NCBI RefSeq assembly: GCF_020171285.1
Contig: NZ_JAIUZI010000010.1
Coordinates: 1-64,000, forward strand
Source of the DNA: Seohaeicola saemankumensis
GTDB lineage: Bacteria > Pseudomonadota > Alphaproteobacteria > Rhodobacterales > Rhodobacteraceae
DNA: 64,000 bases
Direction of reading: 5' to 3'
In this document: positions 1 to 8,287 of the stretch, in pieces
Position numbering within the stretch: position 1 is the stretch's first letter
Layout: each line of letters begins with the position of its first letter
Translations under genes and position numbers: made by a program
The notes under the pieces: model-generated
Databases searched by the model: none
Told to the model about the DNA's origin: nothing
The model's input: only the letters and a program-made list of their open reading frames with translations

Positions 1-158
1 TAAAACACACCCAACATAACCAACCATTCCCTACACTCCCAAACAGCTCCAAACGCCGTTTCGTACAACTCTTCCAATCCCAATCCACCATCTTGCACAA
101 AGAACAAAACAAGTACAAAAATACGCAAGACCACAGGGACAAACGTGGGCCCGTGAAC
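1..158. other. AT-rich, G-poor leader at window edge
   Basis: No coding sequence is convincing here. In the first 120 bases the + strand has only about seven G residues and is rich in C and A, in sharp contrast to the GC-rich coding DNA that follows. Such C-over-G single-strand composition is what a Rho-utilisation region looks like, so this may be the 3' end of a transcript coming from outside the window. It could also simply be a low-complexity intergenic spacer. Confidence 0.4.
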
Positions 159-515
159 ATGATTGAGAAAAACGCGCCGGAACGCCGCGCGAAAATCCTG
201 GCCACATTTGGTGCCGCGCTCTCTTTGGTTTCCTGCGCGGACTATTCGGCATGCGGCCCGAACGAAGACCCTGAGACGATATCGAAACTGAGACAAGTTG
301 TGGGGATGGCCATAGAGGCGCAGCGGTCCGATGGCAGCGTTTACGACATTGAGATGGCCGAGAGACTGAACGACGTGAGATATCTGTCCTGTGGCGGAGA
401 CGGGTATCAGGTCATCTTGTCTCCGAAACCGGAGAACGAAGGTGAGATCGTCTTGGGTCATGAGCGTGTTCTGAAGATATCACCGGGATACAAGATTGTA
501 GAAGACATTCACTAG
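159..515 (+). CDS. small hypothetical protein, possible lipoprotein
   Basis: I do not recognise this 118-residue protein. I chose the ATG at 159 because it is followed by a short basic stretch (ERRAK) and a hydrophobic run ending LSLVSC, which could be a lipoprotein signal with cysteine as the lipidated residue. An in-frame ATG at 93 would add 22 polar residues before this. The rest is acidic and soluble, with three further cysteines. No Shine-Dalgarno of note precedes 159, and the upstream DNA is compositionally odd, so the start and even the reality of the gene are uncertain. Confidence 0.45.
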   Translation: MIEKNAPERRAKILATFGAALSLVSCADYSACGPNEDPETISKLRQVVGMAIEAQRSDGSVYDIEMAERLNDVRYLSCGGDGYQVILSPKPENEGEIVLGHERVLKISPGYKIVEDIH

Positions 516-798
516 GCGGCAGACCCGGAGTCCTGGAAACTCAGTCTGACCCGATGGTCGTCATTCACAACGAAGGGCGCTGGTTGTCATTCGGCCGTCA
601 ATGCGAAGACCGACGCATGGGCTGGCAACGCATGCAGCGGATCCTTCTCGGGGCGGGATTCAAAGTGCCTAAGCGGCGGTTTCCGGGGCGAATGCCGTGG
701 ACGTGCGACACAAGGGTTGATCTTCGTGAATTCCGCAGTCACCAAGTTGCCATGCACTCGGGTTCCTCTCAGGAGGGCCACGCAACAGGAGATGACAG
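516..798. other. intergenic, no gene seen
   Basis: This 283-base stretch holds short open frames on both strands (for example 554-802 +), but none has a good ribosome site, family resemblance or codon pattern like the neighbours. The last bases (aacaggagatgacag) carry the Shine-Dalgarno for the aminotransferase at 799. The region may be degenerate coding DNA. Confidence 0.5.
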
Positions 799-2184
799 AT
801 GAACGTTCCCAATTCGACGGCGGCACTGGATGCAGCCGCACACATGCATCCGTACACCAATGCCCGCAAGCTCGAGGCCGAAGGCCCGCGCGTGATGGAC
901 CACGGGAAGGGCGTACGTGTTTATGACGAGCAGGGCAACGAATACATCGAGGCGCTGGCCGGGCTGTGGAGTGTCGGTGTCGGGTTCAGTCAGCAGCGGC
1001 TGGCGGATGCCGCTGCCGCGCAGATGGCCAAGCTGCCCTATTATCACACCTTTGCGCAGAAGACTCATGGCCCGGCGGCGCGTCTGGCCGACAAGCTGGT
1101 GTCGTTGACGCCGGATAACCTGACGCGGGTGTTCTTTACCAACTCGGGCTCCGAGGCGAATGACACCGTGATCAAGATGGTCTGGTTTCTGAACAATGCC
1201 CTGGGGCGACCGGAAAAGAAGAAATTCATCGCCCGCAAGAACGGCTATCACGGGATCACCATCGCCTCGGGTTCGCTGACCGGGCTGCCGTGGAACCACA
1301 CCGATTTCGATCTGCCGGCGATTCCGGTCACCCATCTGACCACGCCACACGCCTATGGGTTCGCCGAAGAGGGCGAAAGCGAGGAAGACTTTGCGCAGCG
1401 TCTGGCCGACGAACTGGAAGCCACGATTGAGGCGGAGGGTGCCGACACCATCGCGGCCTTTATCGGCGAGCCGCTGATCGGCGCCGGTGGCGTGCTGGTG
1501 CCGCCCAAGGGCTATTGGGAAAAGGTGCAGGAGATTTGTCGCCGTCACGACATTCTGATCGTCGCCGACGAGGTGATCACCGGCTTTGGGCGTACGGGCA
1601 AGATGTTCGCTTGCGAGACCTTTGGGATCACGCCGGATATCCTCGTGATGTCGAAACAGCTGACCTCTAGCTATATGCCGCTGGCCGCGATTGCATTGTC
1701 CGACAAGGTGTATGAGGGCATTGCCGATCATACCGCGAAACTGGGAACGTTCGGACATGGGTTCACCGGTTCGGGTCACCCCGTTGCCACGGCTGTCGGT
1801 CTTGAAAACCTCGCGATCATCGAAGAGCAGGATCTGGTCGCCAATGCCGCCGCTATGGGCAAAATCCTGCAGGCGGAACTGGCGAAATTCGCCGATCACC
1901 CGATGGTCGGGCAGGTGCGCGGCGAGGGGCTGATTGCCGCCGTGCAGTTGATGGCGGACAAGGCGACCCGTACCAAGTTCGACCCCGAGGGCACAGTGGG
2001 GGCCTATGTCTTTGAACGCGCGCACGATCACGGGCTGATCATTCGCAATATCAAGGATGCGATCGCATTCTGCCCGCCGCTGATCATCACCGAGGACGAG
2101 GTGCGCGAGGTTGTCGCCCGCTTTGGCAGGACACTGGACGACGCCACCGAGTTTGCCCGCAAGGAAGGGCTGTTTGCCGGTTGA
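799..2184 (+). CDS. class III (omega) aminotransferase
   Basis: A PLP-dependent aminotransferase of the class III subgroup, 461 residues, full length for the family. These enzymes move an amino group from an omega-amino acid or amine to pyruvate or 2-oxoglutarate. The signature DEVITGFGRTG begins at D257, and the Schiff-base lysine is K286 in SKQLTSSYMP. The N-terminal LWSVGVGFS and YYHTFAQKTH stretches fit the beta-alanine/taurine/putrescine:pyruvate branch, but the substrate cannot be read from sequence. The start is preceded by caggagatgacag. An IclR regulator follows on the same strand after 131 bases and may control it. Confidence 0.9.
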   Translation: MNVPNSTAALDAAAHMHPYTNARKLEAEGPRVMDHGKGVRVYDEQGNEYIEALAGLWSVGVGFSQQRLADAAAAQMAKLPYYHTFAQKTHGPAARLADKLVSLTPDNLTRVFFTNSGSEANDTVIKMVWFLNNALGRPEKKKFIARKNGYHGITIASGSLTGLPWNHTDFDLPAIPVTHLTTPHAYGFAEEGESEEDFAQRLADELEATIEAEGADTIAAFIGEPLIGAGGVLVPPKGYWEKVQEICRRHDILIVADEVITGFGRTGKMFACETFGITPDILVMSKQLTSSYMPLAAIALSDKVYEGIADHTAKLGTFGHGFTGSGHPVATAVGLENLAIIEEQDLVANAAAMGKILQAELAKFADHPMVGQVRGEGLIAAVQLMADKATRTKFDPEGTVGAYVFERAHDHGLIIRNIKDAIAFCPPLIITEDEVREVVARFGRTLDDATEFARKEGLFAG

Positions 2185-2194
2185 TCCGCGCCCG

Positions 2195-2225
2195 CAGTGC
2201 TGCGCCGGTCATGCGCGCGGCACTG
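2195..2225. terminator. hairpin after aminotransferase
   Basis: CAGTGC at 2195-2200 pairs with GCACTG at 2220-2225, with further GCGC/GCGC pairing inside. It lies 10 bases after the aminotransferase stop. No T-run follows, so it is either a weak intrinsic terminator or an mRNA-end stabiliser. Confidence 0.35.
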
Positions 2226-2315
2226 GGGGATAACATTTGCCGTCCGATCCGGCGGACTGTTTGATCTGGCAGGCAGAACGTTGAATAGTGGCGCGGAATG
2301 CGCCACGAGGTCCTG

Positions 2316-3053
2316 ATGCCAGCCAAATCGACGCAAGATGACAAAGCCGACAGACCGCAGCGCGGCGTTGCCGCCGTTGACCGGGCTTTTGCGATCATCT
2401 CGGCGCTTGAGACAAGCGACACACCACCGACCCTTTCCGAGATTTCCAGGGCCACGGGCCTCTACAAGAGTACCATTTTGCGGCTGTTGGAATCCCTGCA
2501 GGACGCAGGCTATGTCGTGCGGGTCGAAGAAACGCGCTACGCGCTGGGGCCGACGGTGATGCAGTTGGGGTTGGCCTATGATCGGTCAAACCCGTTGCGC
2601 CATCATATCCTGCCTGTTTTCGACCGTCTGGTGGCGCAGGGCACGGAAAGCCCGTCATTCCACGTGCGCCAGACGGCTGACGAACGGCTGTGCCTGTTCC
2701 GGCGCGATTCGACCCATTCGACGCTGGACCGGGTCAACGTGGGCGATCGTTTGCCGCTGCGGCGGGGTGCGGCGGGCAAGGTGCTGTTGGCATTTGGTGA
2801 TCCGGCGGAACCCGGCCCCGAGATGGATGAGATTCGCGACACCTGTTTCGCGGTGTCGCTGGGCGAGCGCGATCCGTTGTGTGCCGGGGTGGCGGCACCG
2901 GTTTTCACAGGTGGCGGGCGTTTGCTTGGCGCGCTGTCGTTCTCGGGCCCGCGTGAGCGGTTCACAGAGATGGATGTCGCGCGGATGAAACCGGAAATGC
3001 TGGACGCGGCGCGCGGGTTGAGCGCCCAGCTTGGCGGGGGTTATCCCTTGTGA
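2316..3053 (+). CDS. IclR-family transcriptional regulator
   Basis: A 245-residue regulator with an N-terminal winged helix-turn-helix (about residues 20-80, core LSEISRATGLYKSTILRLLE at 40-59) and a C-terminal IclR effector domain ending in the usual SFSGPRERF stretch. I prefer the ATG at 2316 because GAGG sits five bases upstream; an in-frame ATG at 2298 would add six residues. IclR proteins bind short inverted repeats and respond to small aromatic or carboxylic acids. It lies between an aminotransferase and the aldehyde dehydrogenase/TcuAB locus, and the GTTC/GAAC inverted repeats at 4570-4604 are its likely targets (inference). Confidence 0.9.
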   Translation: MPAKSTQDDKADRPQRGVAAVDRAFAIISALETSDTPPTLSEISRATGLYKSTILRLLESLQDAGYVVRVEETRYALGPTVMQLGLAYDRSNPLRHHILPVFDRLVAQGTESPSFHVRQTADERLCLFRRDSTHSTLDRVNVGDRLPLRRGAAGKVLLAFGDPAEPGPEMDEIRDTCFAVSLGERDPLCAGVAAPVFTGGGRLLGALSFSGPRERFTEMDVARMKPEMLDAARGLSAQLGGGYPL

Positions 3054-3063
3054 AACGCCGTCG

Positions 3064-4539
3064 TCAGACCGCCCAATACATGCTTTTGGTCTGCTGATAG
3101 GCGCGCATGCCCTGTATCCCCTTTTCCCGGCCCAGACCGGACAGTTTGTAGCCTCCAAAGGGCGCGGCGATGGACAGCTGTTTATAGGTGTTGATCCAGA
3201 CGGTTCCCGCCTCGATCGCGCGGGCGACGCGCCATGCACGGCGATAGTCCGCCGTCCAGATCCCTGCGGCCAGGCCATAGACGCTGTCGTTGGCAGCTTT
3301 GATCAGCGCCTCTTCACCATCGAAGGGAAGAACGCAGAGCACCGGGCCAAAGATTTCTTCCTGCGCCAGTTCAGACCGGTTATCCAGCCCGCCGATGATC
3401 GTTGGCAGGTAATAGGCGCCGTCGGCAAAATCCGCGCCGCCTGGCCGGCGCCCGCCGGCCAGGATCTTGCCCCCGGCCTCGGTTCCTCGTGTGACAAAGC
3501 CCTCGACCCGGTCACGCTGAGCGAAGGAGGCCAGCGGACCCAGCACCGTGCCGGGGTCAGAGGGTGGGCCGACCCGCATGGTTTCGACTTCCGCGATTAG
3601 CCGGGTGACAAAGGCGTCCGCCACGGCACAATCCACGAACAGACGCGAACCGGCGACGCAGGACTGGCCGGTTCCGCCAAAGATGCCGGAGGCTACCGAT
3701 TTGGCGGCCGCCTTGAGATCGGCATCGGCAAAGACAATGTGCGGGGATTTTCCGCCAAGCTCCAGGATCAGCGGAACCAGCCGGTCGGCCGCCCGGCGTG
3801 CGATGCTCTGGCCGGTGGACGTGCCGCCGGTAAAGCTGATCAGGCCGATGCCGGGATCGTCCACAAGGGCGACGGCGGTATCGACCCCGCCGGCGAGCAC
3901 CGAGACCAGCCCGTCGGGGACGCCGGCGGCGACGACACACTGGCCAAGGGCGAGAGAGACAAAGGAGGTGGTTTCAGCGGCCTTGAGCACCACCGCGTTT
4001 CCCGCCGCCAGCGCCGGGGCGATTTTTTGCGCGCCCATGGTCAGGGGTGAGTTCCAGGGCGTCAGGGCGGCGACGACGCCGACGGGCTCATGTACGGTCA
4101 TGGTGAAATAGTCGCCACGCGGCGGCGGCAGGCTGTCCTCGGCGCATTCGCAAACGGCGGCGTAATAGCGAAAGATGCCCGCCGCAGCGAGCGCCTGTCC
4201 CCGGCTTTCGGTCCGGGTCTTGCCATTCTCGCGCATCTGCAGGTCGGCGAGGTGATCGGCCTGGCGTTCGATTTCGTCGGCCGTGCGGGTCAGGACGCGA
4301 GCCCGTTCGTGTGGCGGCCGGGCCGCCCATTGCGAGGCCTGCAACGCCCGGGTCGCGGTGTCGACGGTGTGGCGGACCAGCGCCGGAGATGCGGTTGCGA
4401 TCTGTCCGATCAAAGAGCCGTCCGCCGGGTTCACCACGTCAAGAACGGGGCCGTCGCCGGGCAGCGCCTGACCCGCGACCAGCAGGGGTTCGGTCTGGCC
4501 TGGAACCGGTGGGAGAGGGGGAGAGCTCAGCAAGGGCAT
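3064..4539 (-). CDS. aldehyde dehydrogenase
   Basis: An NAD(P)-dependent aldehyde dehydrogenase of 491 residues, the normal length. Visible family features are the Rossmann SFTGGTSTG at 235-243, the general base E260 in LELGGKSP, the nucleophile C294 in GTGQSCVAG, and the C-terminal FGGYKLSGLGREKG. The start has AAAGGAT seven bases upstream. It is transcribed away from the beta-hydroxyacid dehydrogenase/tcuAB genes, and paired inverted repeats lie about 30-65 bases before its start. Its stop is 10 bases from the stop of the convergent IclR gene. The natural aldehyde is unknown; oxidation of a semialdehyde from the neighbouring pathway is a guess. Confidence 0.9.
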   Translation of the reverse strand: MPLLSSPPLPPVPGQTEPLLVAGQALPGDGPVLDVVNPADGSLIGQIATASPALVRHTVDTATRALQASQWAARPPHERARVLTRTADEIERQADHLADLQMRENGKTRTESRGQALAAAGIFRYYAAVCECAEDSLPPPRGDYFTMTVHEPVGVVAALTPWNSPLTMGAQKIAPALAAGNAVVLKAAETTSFVSLALGQCVVAAGVPDGLVSVLAGGVDTAVALVDDPGIGLISFTGGTSTGQSIARRAADRLVPLILELGGKSPHIVFADADLKAAAKSVASGIFGGTGQSCVAGSRLFVDCAVADAFVTRLIAEVETMRVGPPSDPGTVLGPLASFAQRDRVEGFVTRGTEAGGKILAGGRRPGGADFADGAYYLPTIIGGLDNRSELAQEEIFGPVLCVLPFDGEEALIKAANDSVYGLAAGIWTADYRRAWRVARAIEAGTVWINTYKQLSIAAPFGGYKLSGLGREKGIQGMRAYQQTKSMYWAV

Positions 4540-4569
4540 GGCGGGATCCTTTGGGTTGTGTCAAAAGTT

Positions 4570-4604
4570 CTGTTCAAAAGAACAGTTGTTCTGTTTAATA
4601 GAAC
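4570..4604. promoter_or_regulatory. paired inverted repeats, probable IclR operator
   Basis: Two perfect inverted repeats sit side by side in the divergent promoter: CTGTTC-aaaa-GAACAG at 4570-4585 and GTTCT-n7-AGAAC at 4588-4604, with centres about 18 bases apart. They lie just before the aldehyde dehydrogenase start and about 150 bases before the dehydrogenase/tcuAB start. GTTC/GAAC half-sites are typical of IclR-family operators, and an IclR gene is one gene away. The pairing is direct observation; the binding protein is inferred. Confidence 0.65.
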
Positions 4605-4754
4605 CATGTGGAACGCTTTGGCAACGCGCATTGTGATCCGATGATCGACACGGCGTGGAAACCGCAGGTGTTGCGGCGGCTGCCGACAGGCTAGCCTGAA
4701 CGTGACGCGCGGTTGGCCCCGGCGACCTGCGATGAGAAATGGAGAGTGCACCGC

Positions 4755-5636
4755 ATGACGAACCCTGTGATCGGATCTGCCGGACTTGGCGTGATGGGCG
4801 AACCCATCTGCCGCAACATGCTGACGAAATCCGGGGCGGATGTCCGGGTATTCGACCTGTCTGATGATCCGGTGGCCCGGTTGGTCGCGCTGGGGGCGCG
4901 GCGCGCGGATGGCATCGCGGCGCTCGCGCGGGAGGTGGATGTGCTGTTCCTCTCGCTGCCAGGGGGGCCGCAGGTCGAGGCGGTGGTGCGCGGGACCGAC
5001 GGGATTGTGGCCAACGGACGCCCCGGTCTGACGGTGGTCGATATGTCCACGACCCCGGTCGGCCTGACCCGCGAGTTGGCGGGGGACCTCGCCCAGAAAG
5101 ACATCCGCTTTGCCGATGCGCCGGTGGCCCGGACCCGGCAAGCGGCCGAGGACGGCACGCTGTCGATCATGGTGGGCGGGTCAGAGCAGGTCTTTGCCGA
5201 TATCCGGCCGCTGCTGGCGTATGCCGCCAGCGAGATCACCCATTGCGGGCCGGTGGGATGCGGTCAGGTGGTCAAGATCCTGAACAACATGGTGTTGTTC
5301 GAAACCGTCGTGGCGCTGTCCGAGGCATTGTCGATGGGCAAGGCAGCCGGTGTCGATGCGGGGCTGCTGTTCGATACGCTGTCGAAGGGGTCCGCCGACA
5401 GTTTCGCGCTGCGCAATCACGGGATGAAGGCGATGCTGCCGGATGAATTCCCGACCGGCGCCTTTCCGACCGACTATGCGCTCAAGGATGTCAGCTATGC
5501 GCTGGAACTGGCGGCGCTGACCGGGTTGCGCGCCCCCGGTGCGGAACTGGCGCAGGCGCGGATGCAAAGGGCGCGCGCCGCCGGTTTCGGGGCGGAGTAT
5601 TTTCCGGTTTTGACCCGCGTCACGGACAAGGTCTGA
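4755..5636 (+). CDS. beta-hydroxyacid dehydrogenase (3-HIBDH-like)
   Basis: An NAD(P)-binding dehydrogenase of 293 residues in the 3-hydroxyisobutyrate/tartronate-semialdehyde reductase superfamily. The Rossmann motif is GSAGLGVMG at 7-15, and the catalytic lysine is K174 in GCGQVVKILNN. The substrate-binding motif, usually DAPVSGG, reads DAPVARTRQAA at 121-131, so this belongs to a less typical branch with an uncertain substrate. I start at 4755 because GGAGAG lies about 10 bases upstream; the open frame extends 14 codons further without support. It is followed after three bases by the TcuA-like gene, so the three + genes form one operon. Confidence 0.85.
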   Translation: MTNPVIGSAGLGVMGEPICRNMLTKSGADVRVFDLSDDPVARLVALGARRADGIAALAREVDVLFLSLPGGPQVEAVVRGTDGIVANGRPGLTVVDMSTTPVGLTRELAGDLAQKDIRFADAPVARTRQAAEDGTLSIMVGGSEQVFADIRPLLAYAASEITHCGPVGCGQVVKILNNMVLFETVVALSEALSMGKAAGVDAGLLFDTLSKGSADSFALRNHGMKAMLPDEFPTGAFPTDYALKDVSYALELAALTGLRAPGAELAQARMQRARAAGFGAEYFPVLTRVTDKV

Positions 5637-5639
5637 GCG

Positions 5640-7025
5640 ATGCCGCAATGGGATGTGCTGGTAGCAGGTGGCGGCAACGCGGCGCTATGCGCGGCGATCG
5701 CGGCGGCCCGGGCCGGGTGCCGGGTTCTGATCGTCGAGGGCGCGCCAAAGTTCTACCGTGGCGGCAACACCCGCCACACCCGCAACATGCGCTGTGCCCA
5801 CGATCATGCCACCGACACGCTGACCGGACCCTATAGCGAAGAGGAATTCTTTGACGACCTGATGCGGGTGACGGGCGGCAATACCGATCAGGATCTGTCG
5901 CGGATGATGATCGCGCAATCCAAGCCGATGCTGGACTGGATCCAGCAACAGGGGGTTCGGTTTCAACCGTCTCTGGGCGGGACAATCAGCCTGGGCCGGA
6001 CCAATTCCTTTTTCCTGGGTGGTGGCCGGTCGATGCTGAACGCGCTCTATCGCACGGCGCAGGGTCTGGGGGTCGAGGTGCGTTATGAGCACGAGGTGGT
6101 GGCGCTGGACATCGAGAAGGGTCATTTCCGCAGCGCCACGGTGCGGCATCCGGCGGGCACGGAGACGATAACGGCGGCCTCATTCGTCGCCGCCTGTGGC
6201 GGGTTTCAGGCCGATTTCGACTGGTTGAAGGAAGGTTGGGGCGGCAAGGCAGAGAACTTCCTGATCCGTGGCACCCCCAATAACCGGGGGACCGTCACGC
6301 GGATGCTGATTGATCAGGGGGTCCGGCAGATCGGTGACCCCAGCCAGTGCCACGCGGTCGCCATCGACGCCCGCGCGCCGCGTTACGATGGCGGCATCAT
6401 CACCCGGCTGGATTGTGTCGTGCTGGGGGTCGTGGTCAACCAGAACGCCGAACGGTTCTATGACGAGGGCGAGGACATCTGGCCCAAGCGCTATGCGATC
6501 TGGGGCCGGCTGGTGGCCGACCAACCGGGGCAGCAGGCCTATATCATCTTTGACGCGCCGAACATCGAACGGTTCATGCCGTCGCTCTACCCGCCGATCT
6601 CGGACCCGACGCTGGCCGGGTTGGCCCGGAAGCTCGACCTCGACCCGGTCCGGTTCGAAGAGACAATCACCGGGTTCAACGCGGCGGTGATCGGCGGCCG
6701 GCCCTTTGACACCAACCACAAGGACGGCAACACCACCCGTGGGCTGGCGATTGACAAGACCAACTGGGCGCAGCGGATCGAAACGCCGCCCTATTACGCC
6801 TACCCGGTGCGGCCGGGGATCACCTTTACCTATCTGGGCGTAAAGGTGGGGCATGATGCGCGGATGCTGATGGCCGATGGAACCGCGTCAGACAACATGT
6901 TCGCCGCCGGAGAGATTATGGCGGGCAACGTGCTGGGCCAGGGCTATGCCGCCGGAATCGGCATGACGATCGGTTCGGTCTTTGGCCGCATCGCCGGGCA
7001 GGAGGCCGCGAAACATGCCGCATAG
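5640..7025 (+). CDS. tcuA: TcuA-like FAD-dependent dehydrogenase
   Basis: A flavoprotein of 461 residues that strongly resembles tricarballylate dehydrogenase TcuA. It shows an FAD-binding VAGGGNAALCAAIAAARAG at 8-26, the characteristic RGGNTRHTRNMRC at 40-52, and a C-terminal FAAGEIMAGNVLGQGYAAG flavin motif. TcuA oxidises tricarballylate to cis-aconitate and passes electrons to the Fe-S membrane protein TcuB; the same family also contains the flavin half of CobZ. Here tcuB overlaps it by 11 bases, which supports a two-component enzyme. The substrate is not proven, because the regulator and carrier nearby are not the Salmonella TcuR and TcuC types. Confidence 0.85.
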   Translation: MPQWDVLVAGGGNAALCAAIAAARAGCRVLIVEGAPKFYRGGNTRHTRNMRCAHDHATDTLTGPYSEEEFFDDLMRVTGGNTDQDLSRMMIAQSKPMLDWIQQQGVRFQPSLGGTISLGRTNSFFLGGGRSMLNALYRTAQGLGVEVRYEHEVVALDIEKGHFRSATVRHPAGTETITAASFVAACGGFQADFDWLKEGWGGKAENFLIRGTPNNRGTVTRMLIDQGVRQIGDPSQCHAVAIDARAPRYDGGIITRLDCVVLGVVVNQNAERFYDEGEDIWPKRYAIWGRLVADQPGQQAYIIFDAPNIERFMPSLYPPISDPTLAGLARKLDLDPVRFEETITGFNAAVIGGRPFDTNHKDGNTTRGLAIDKTNWAQRIETPPYYAYPVRPGITFTYLGVKVGHDARMLMADGTASDNMFAAGEIMAGNVLGQGYAAGIGMTIGSVFGRIAGQEAAKHAA

Positions 7026-8115
7026 CACCCCCGCGCTGACCGAGGCCGACCGGCTGATGACGGTGTGCAACTCCTGCCGCTACTGCGAGGGGCTGTGCGC
7101 GGTTTTCCCGGCGATGGAGATGAAGCGCGCGTTCACCGATGGCGACCTGAATCATCTGGCGAACCTGTGCCACGCCTGTGGTGCCTGTTACCACGACTGC
7201 CAGTTCGCGCCGCCGCATGAATTCGACGTGAACGTGCCGCAGGTGCTGGCTCAGGTGCGGGCGGAAAGCTATGCGCAGTATGCCTGGCCTGCCGCCGCGC
7301 GACCGGTGTTTGCGCGTCACGGGCAGGTGCTGGTGCTGGGGATGATCGTCAGCTTTGCACTCTTTCTCGCCGGGTTCGTGCTGGCCAGCGATCCGGGGGC
7401 GCTGTGGGCGGCGCATCGGGAACCCGGGCGGTTCTATGCGCTGATGCCGCACAACGCGATGATCGCGCTGTTCGGGGCGGCGTTCGGCTGGATGGTTCTG
7501 GCCGTGGCCATGGGCGCGCGGGCGTTCTGGCGGGACAGCGGTGCGTCGGGCGTTTTGGCCGGTGATCACGGGGCCGCCGGGCGCGACGCGGCACGGCTGA
7601 CCTATCTCGATGGTGGCGGGCCGGGGTGTTTCAACGAGGATGACATGCCCAAGGACCGGCGGCGTTTGTGGCACCACCTGACGTTTTATGGCTTCTTGCT
7701 GTGTTTTGCCGCGACCTCGGTGGCGACGGTTTACCATTATGCGCTGGACCGCCCGGCGCCCTACGCCTGGTGGGACCTGCCGGCGCTGCTGGGGATTGCG
7801 GGCGGCATCGGGCTGGTCATCGGACCGCTGGGGTTGCTGGACGCCAAGCGGCGGCGTCTGGCGGCATTGCGGGCAACCCCCCATGAGGGCATGGAATATG
7901 GTTTTGTCGTTGTGTTGCTGGTGACCGGCGCCAGCGGGCTTGGCCTGCGGATTCTGGGCGAGACAGGGATGCTCGGCCCGCTGCTGGCGCTGCACTTGAG
8001 CGCGGTGTTGACGTTCTTTCTGACCGCGCCTTACGGCAAGTTCGTTCACGGTCTTTATCGTTACCTGGCGCTGGCGCGTTACGCGCGTGACATGCGGCGG
8101 GCGCATGACAGTTGA
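7015..8115 (+). CDS. tcuB: TcuB-like 4Fe-4S membrane electron-transfer protein
   Basis: A 366-residue partner of TcuA. Two four-cysteine clusters lie at the N-terminus: C18, C21, C24, C28 (CNSCRYCEGLC) and C52, C55, C58, C62 (CHACGACYHDC), as expected for two 4Fe-4S centres. About six hydrophobic helices follow, with conserved-looking histidines, so the protein should sit in the inner membrane and reoxidise the TcuA flavin into the quinone pool. The ATG at 7015 lies inside the end of tcuA and gives the right N-terminus. Its family is called the tricarballylate utilisation protein TcuB / CobZ C-terminal half. Confidence 0.85.
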   Translation: MPHSTPALTEADRLMTVCNSCRYCEGLCAVFPAMEMKRAFTDGDLNHLANLCHACGACYHDCQFAPPHEFDVNVPQVLAQVRAESYAQYAWPAAARPVFARHGQVLVLGMIVSFALFLAGFVLASDPGALWAAHREPGRFYALMPHNAMIALFGAAFGWMVLAVAMGARAFWRDSGASGVLAGDHGAAGRDAARLTYLDGGGPGCFNEDDMPKDRRRLWHHLTFYGFLLCFAATSVATVYHYALDRPAPYAWWDLPALLGIAGGIGLVIGPLGLLDAKRRRLAALRATPHEGMEYGFVVVLLVTGASGLGLRILGETGMLGPLLALHLSAVLTFFLTAPYGKFVHGLYRYLALARYARDMRRAHDS

Positions 8116-8170
8116 TCGCGCCATTGAGGATGAATTGATCTGAGTCCTACGTGCCGCCGCAGGAAACGGG

Positions 8171-8176
8171 TATAAT
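8171..8176 (+). promoter_or_regulatory. TATAAT -10 box
   Basis: A perfect TATAAT lies 112 bases before the outer-membrane protein start, in an otherwise GC-rich gap. I cannot find a convincing -35 element 16-18 bases upstream, so only the -10 is visible. Confidence 0.35.
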
Positions 8177-8287
8177 AGCGCATTGATTGTCGGCGGCGCG
8201 GGACCGGTTCCTTGTCAGGGTATGGGTGACGCCCGCCGGGGTACGGCATCAGCCGATCCGGCGTGCCGCAACAGGGAGGATGTGACG

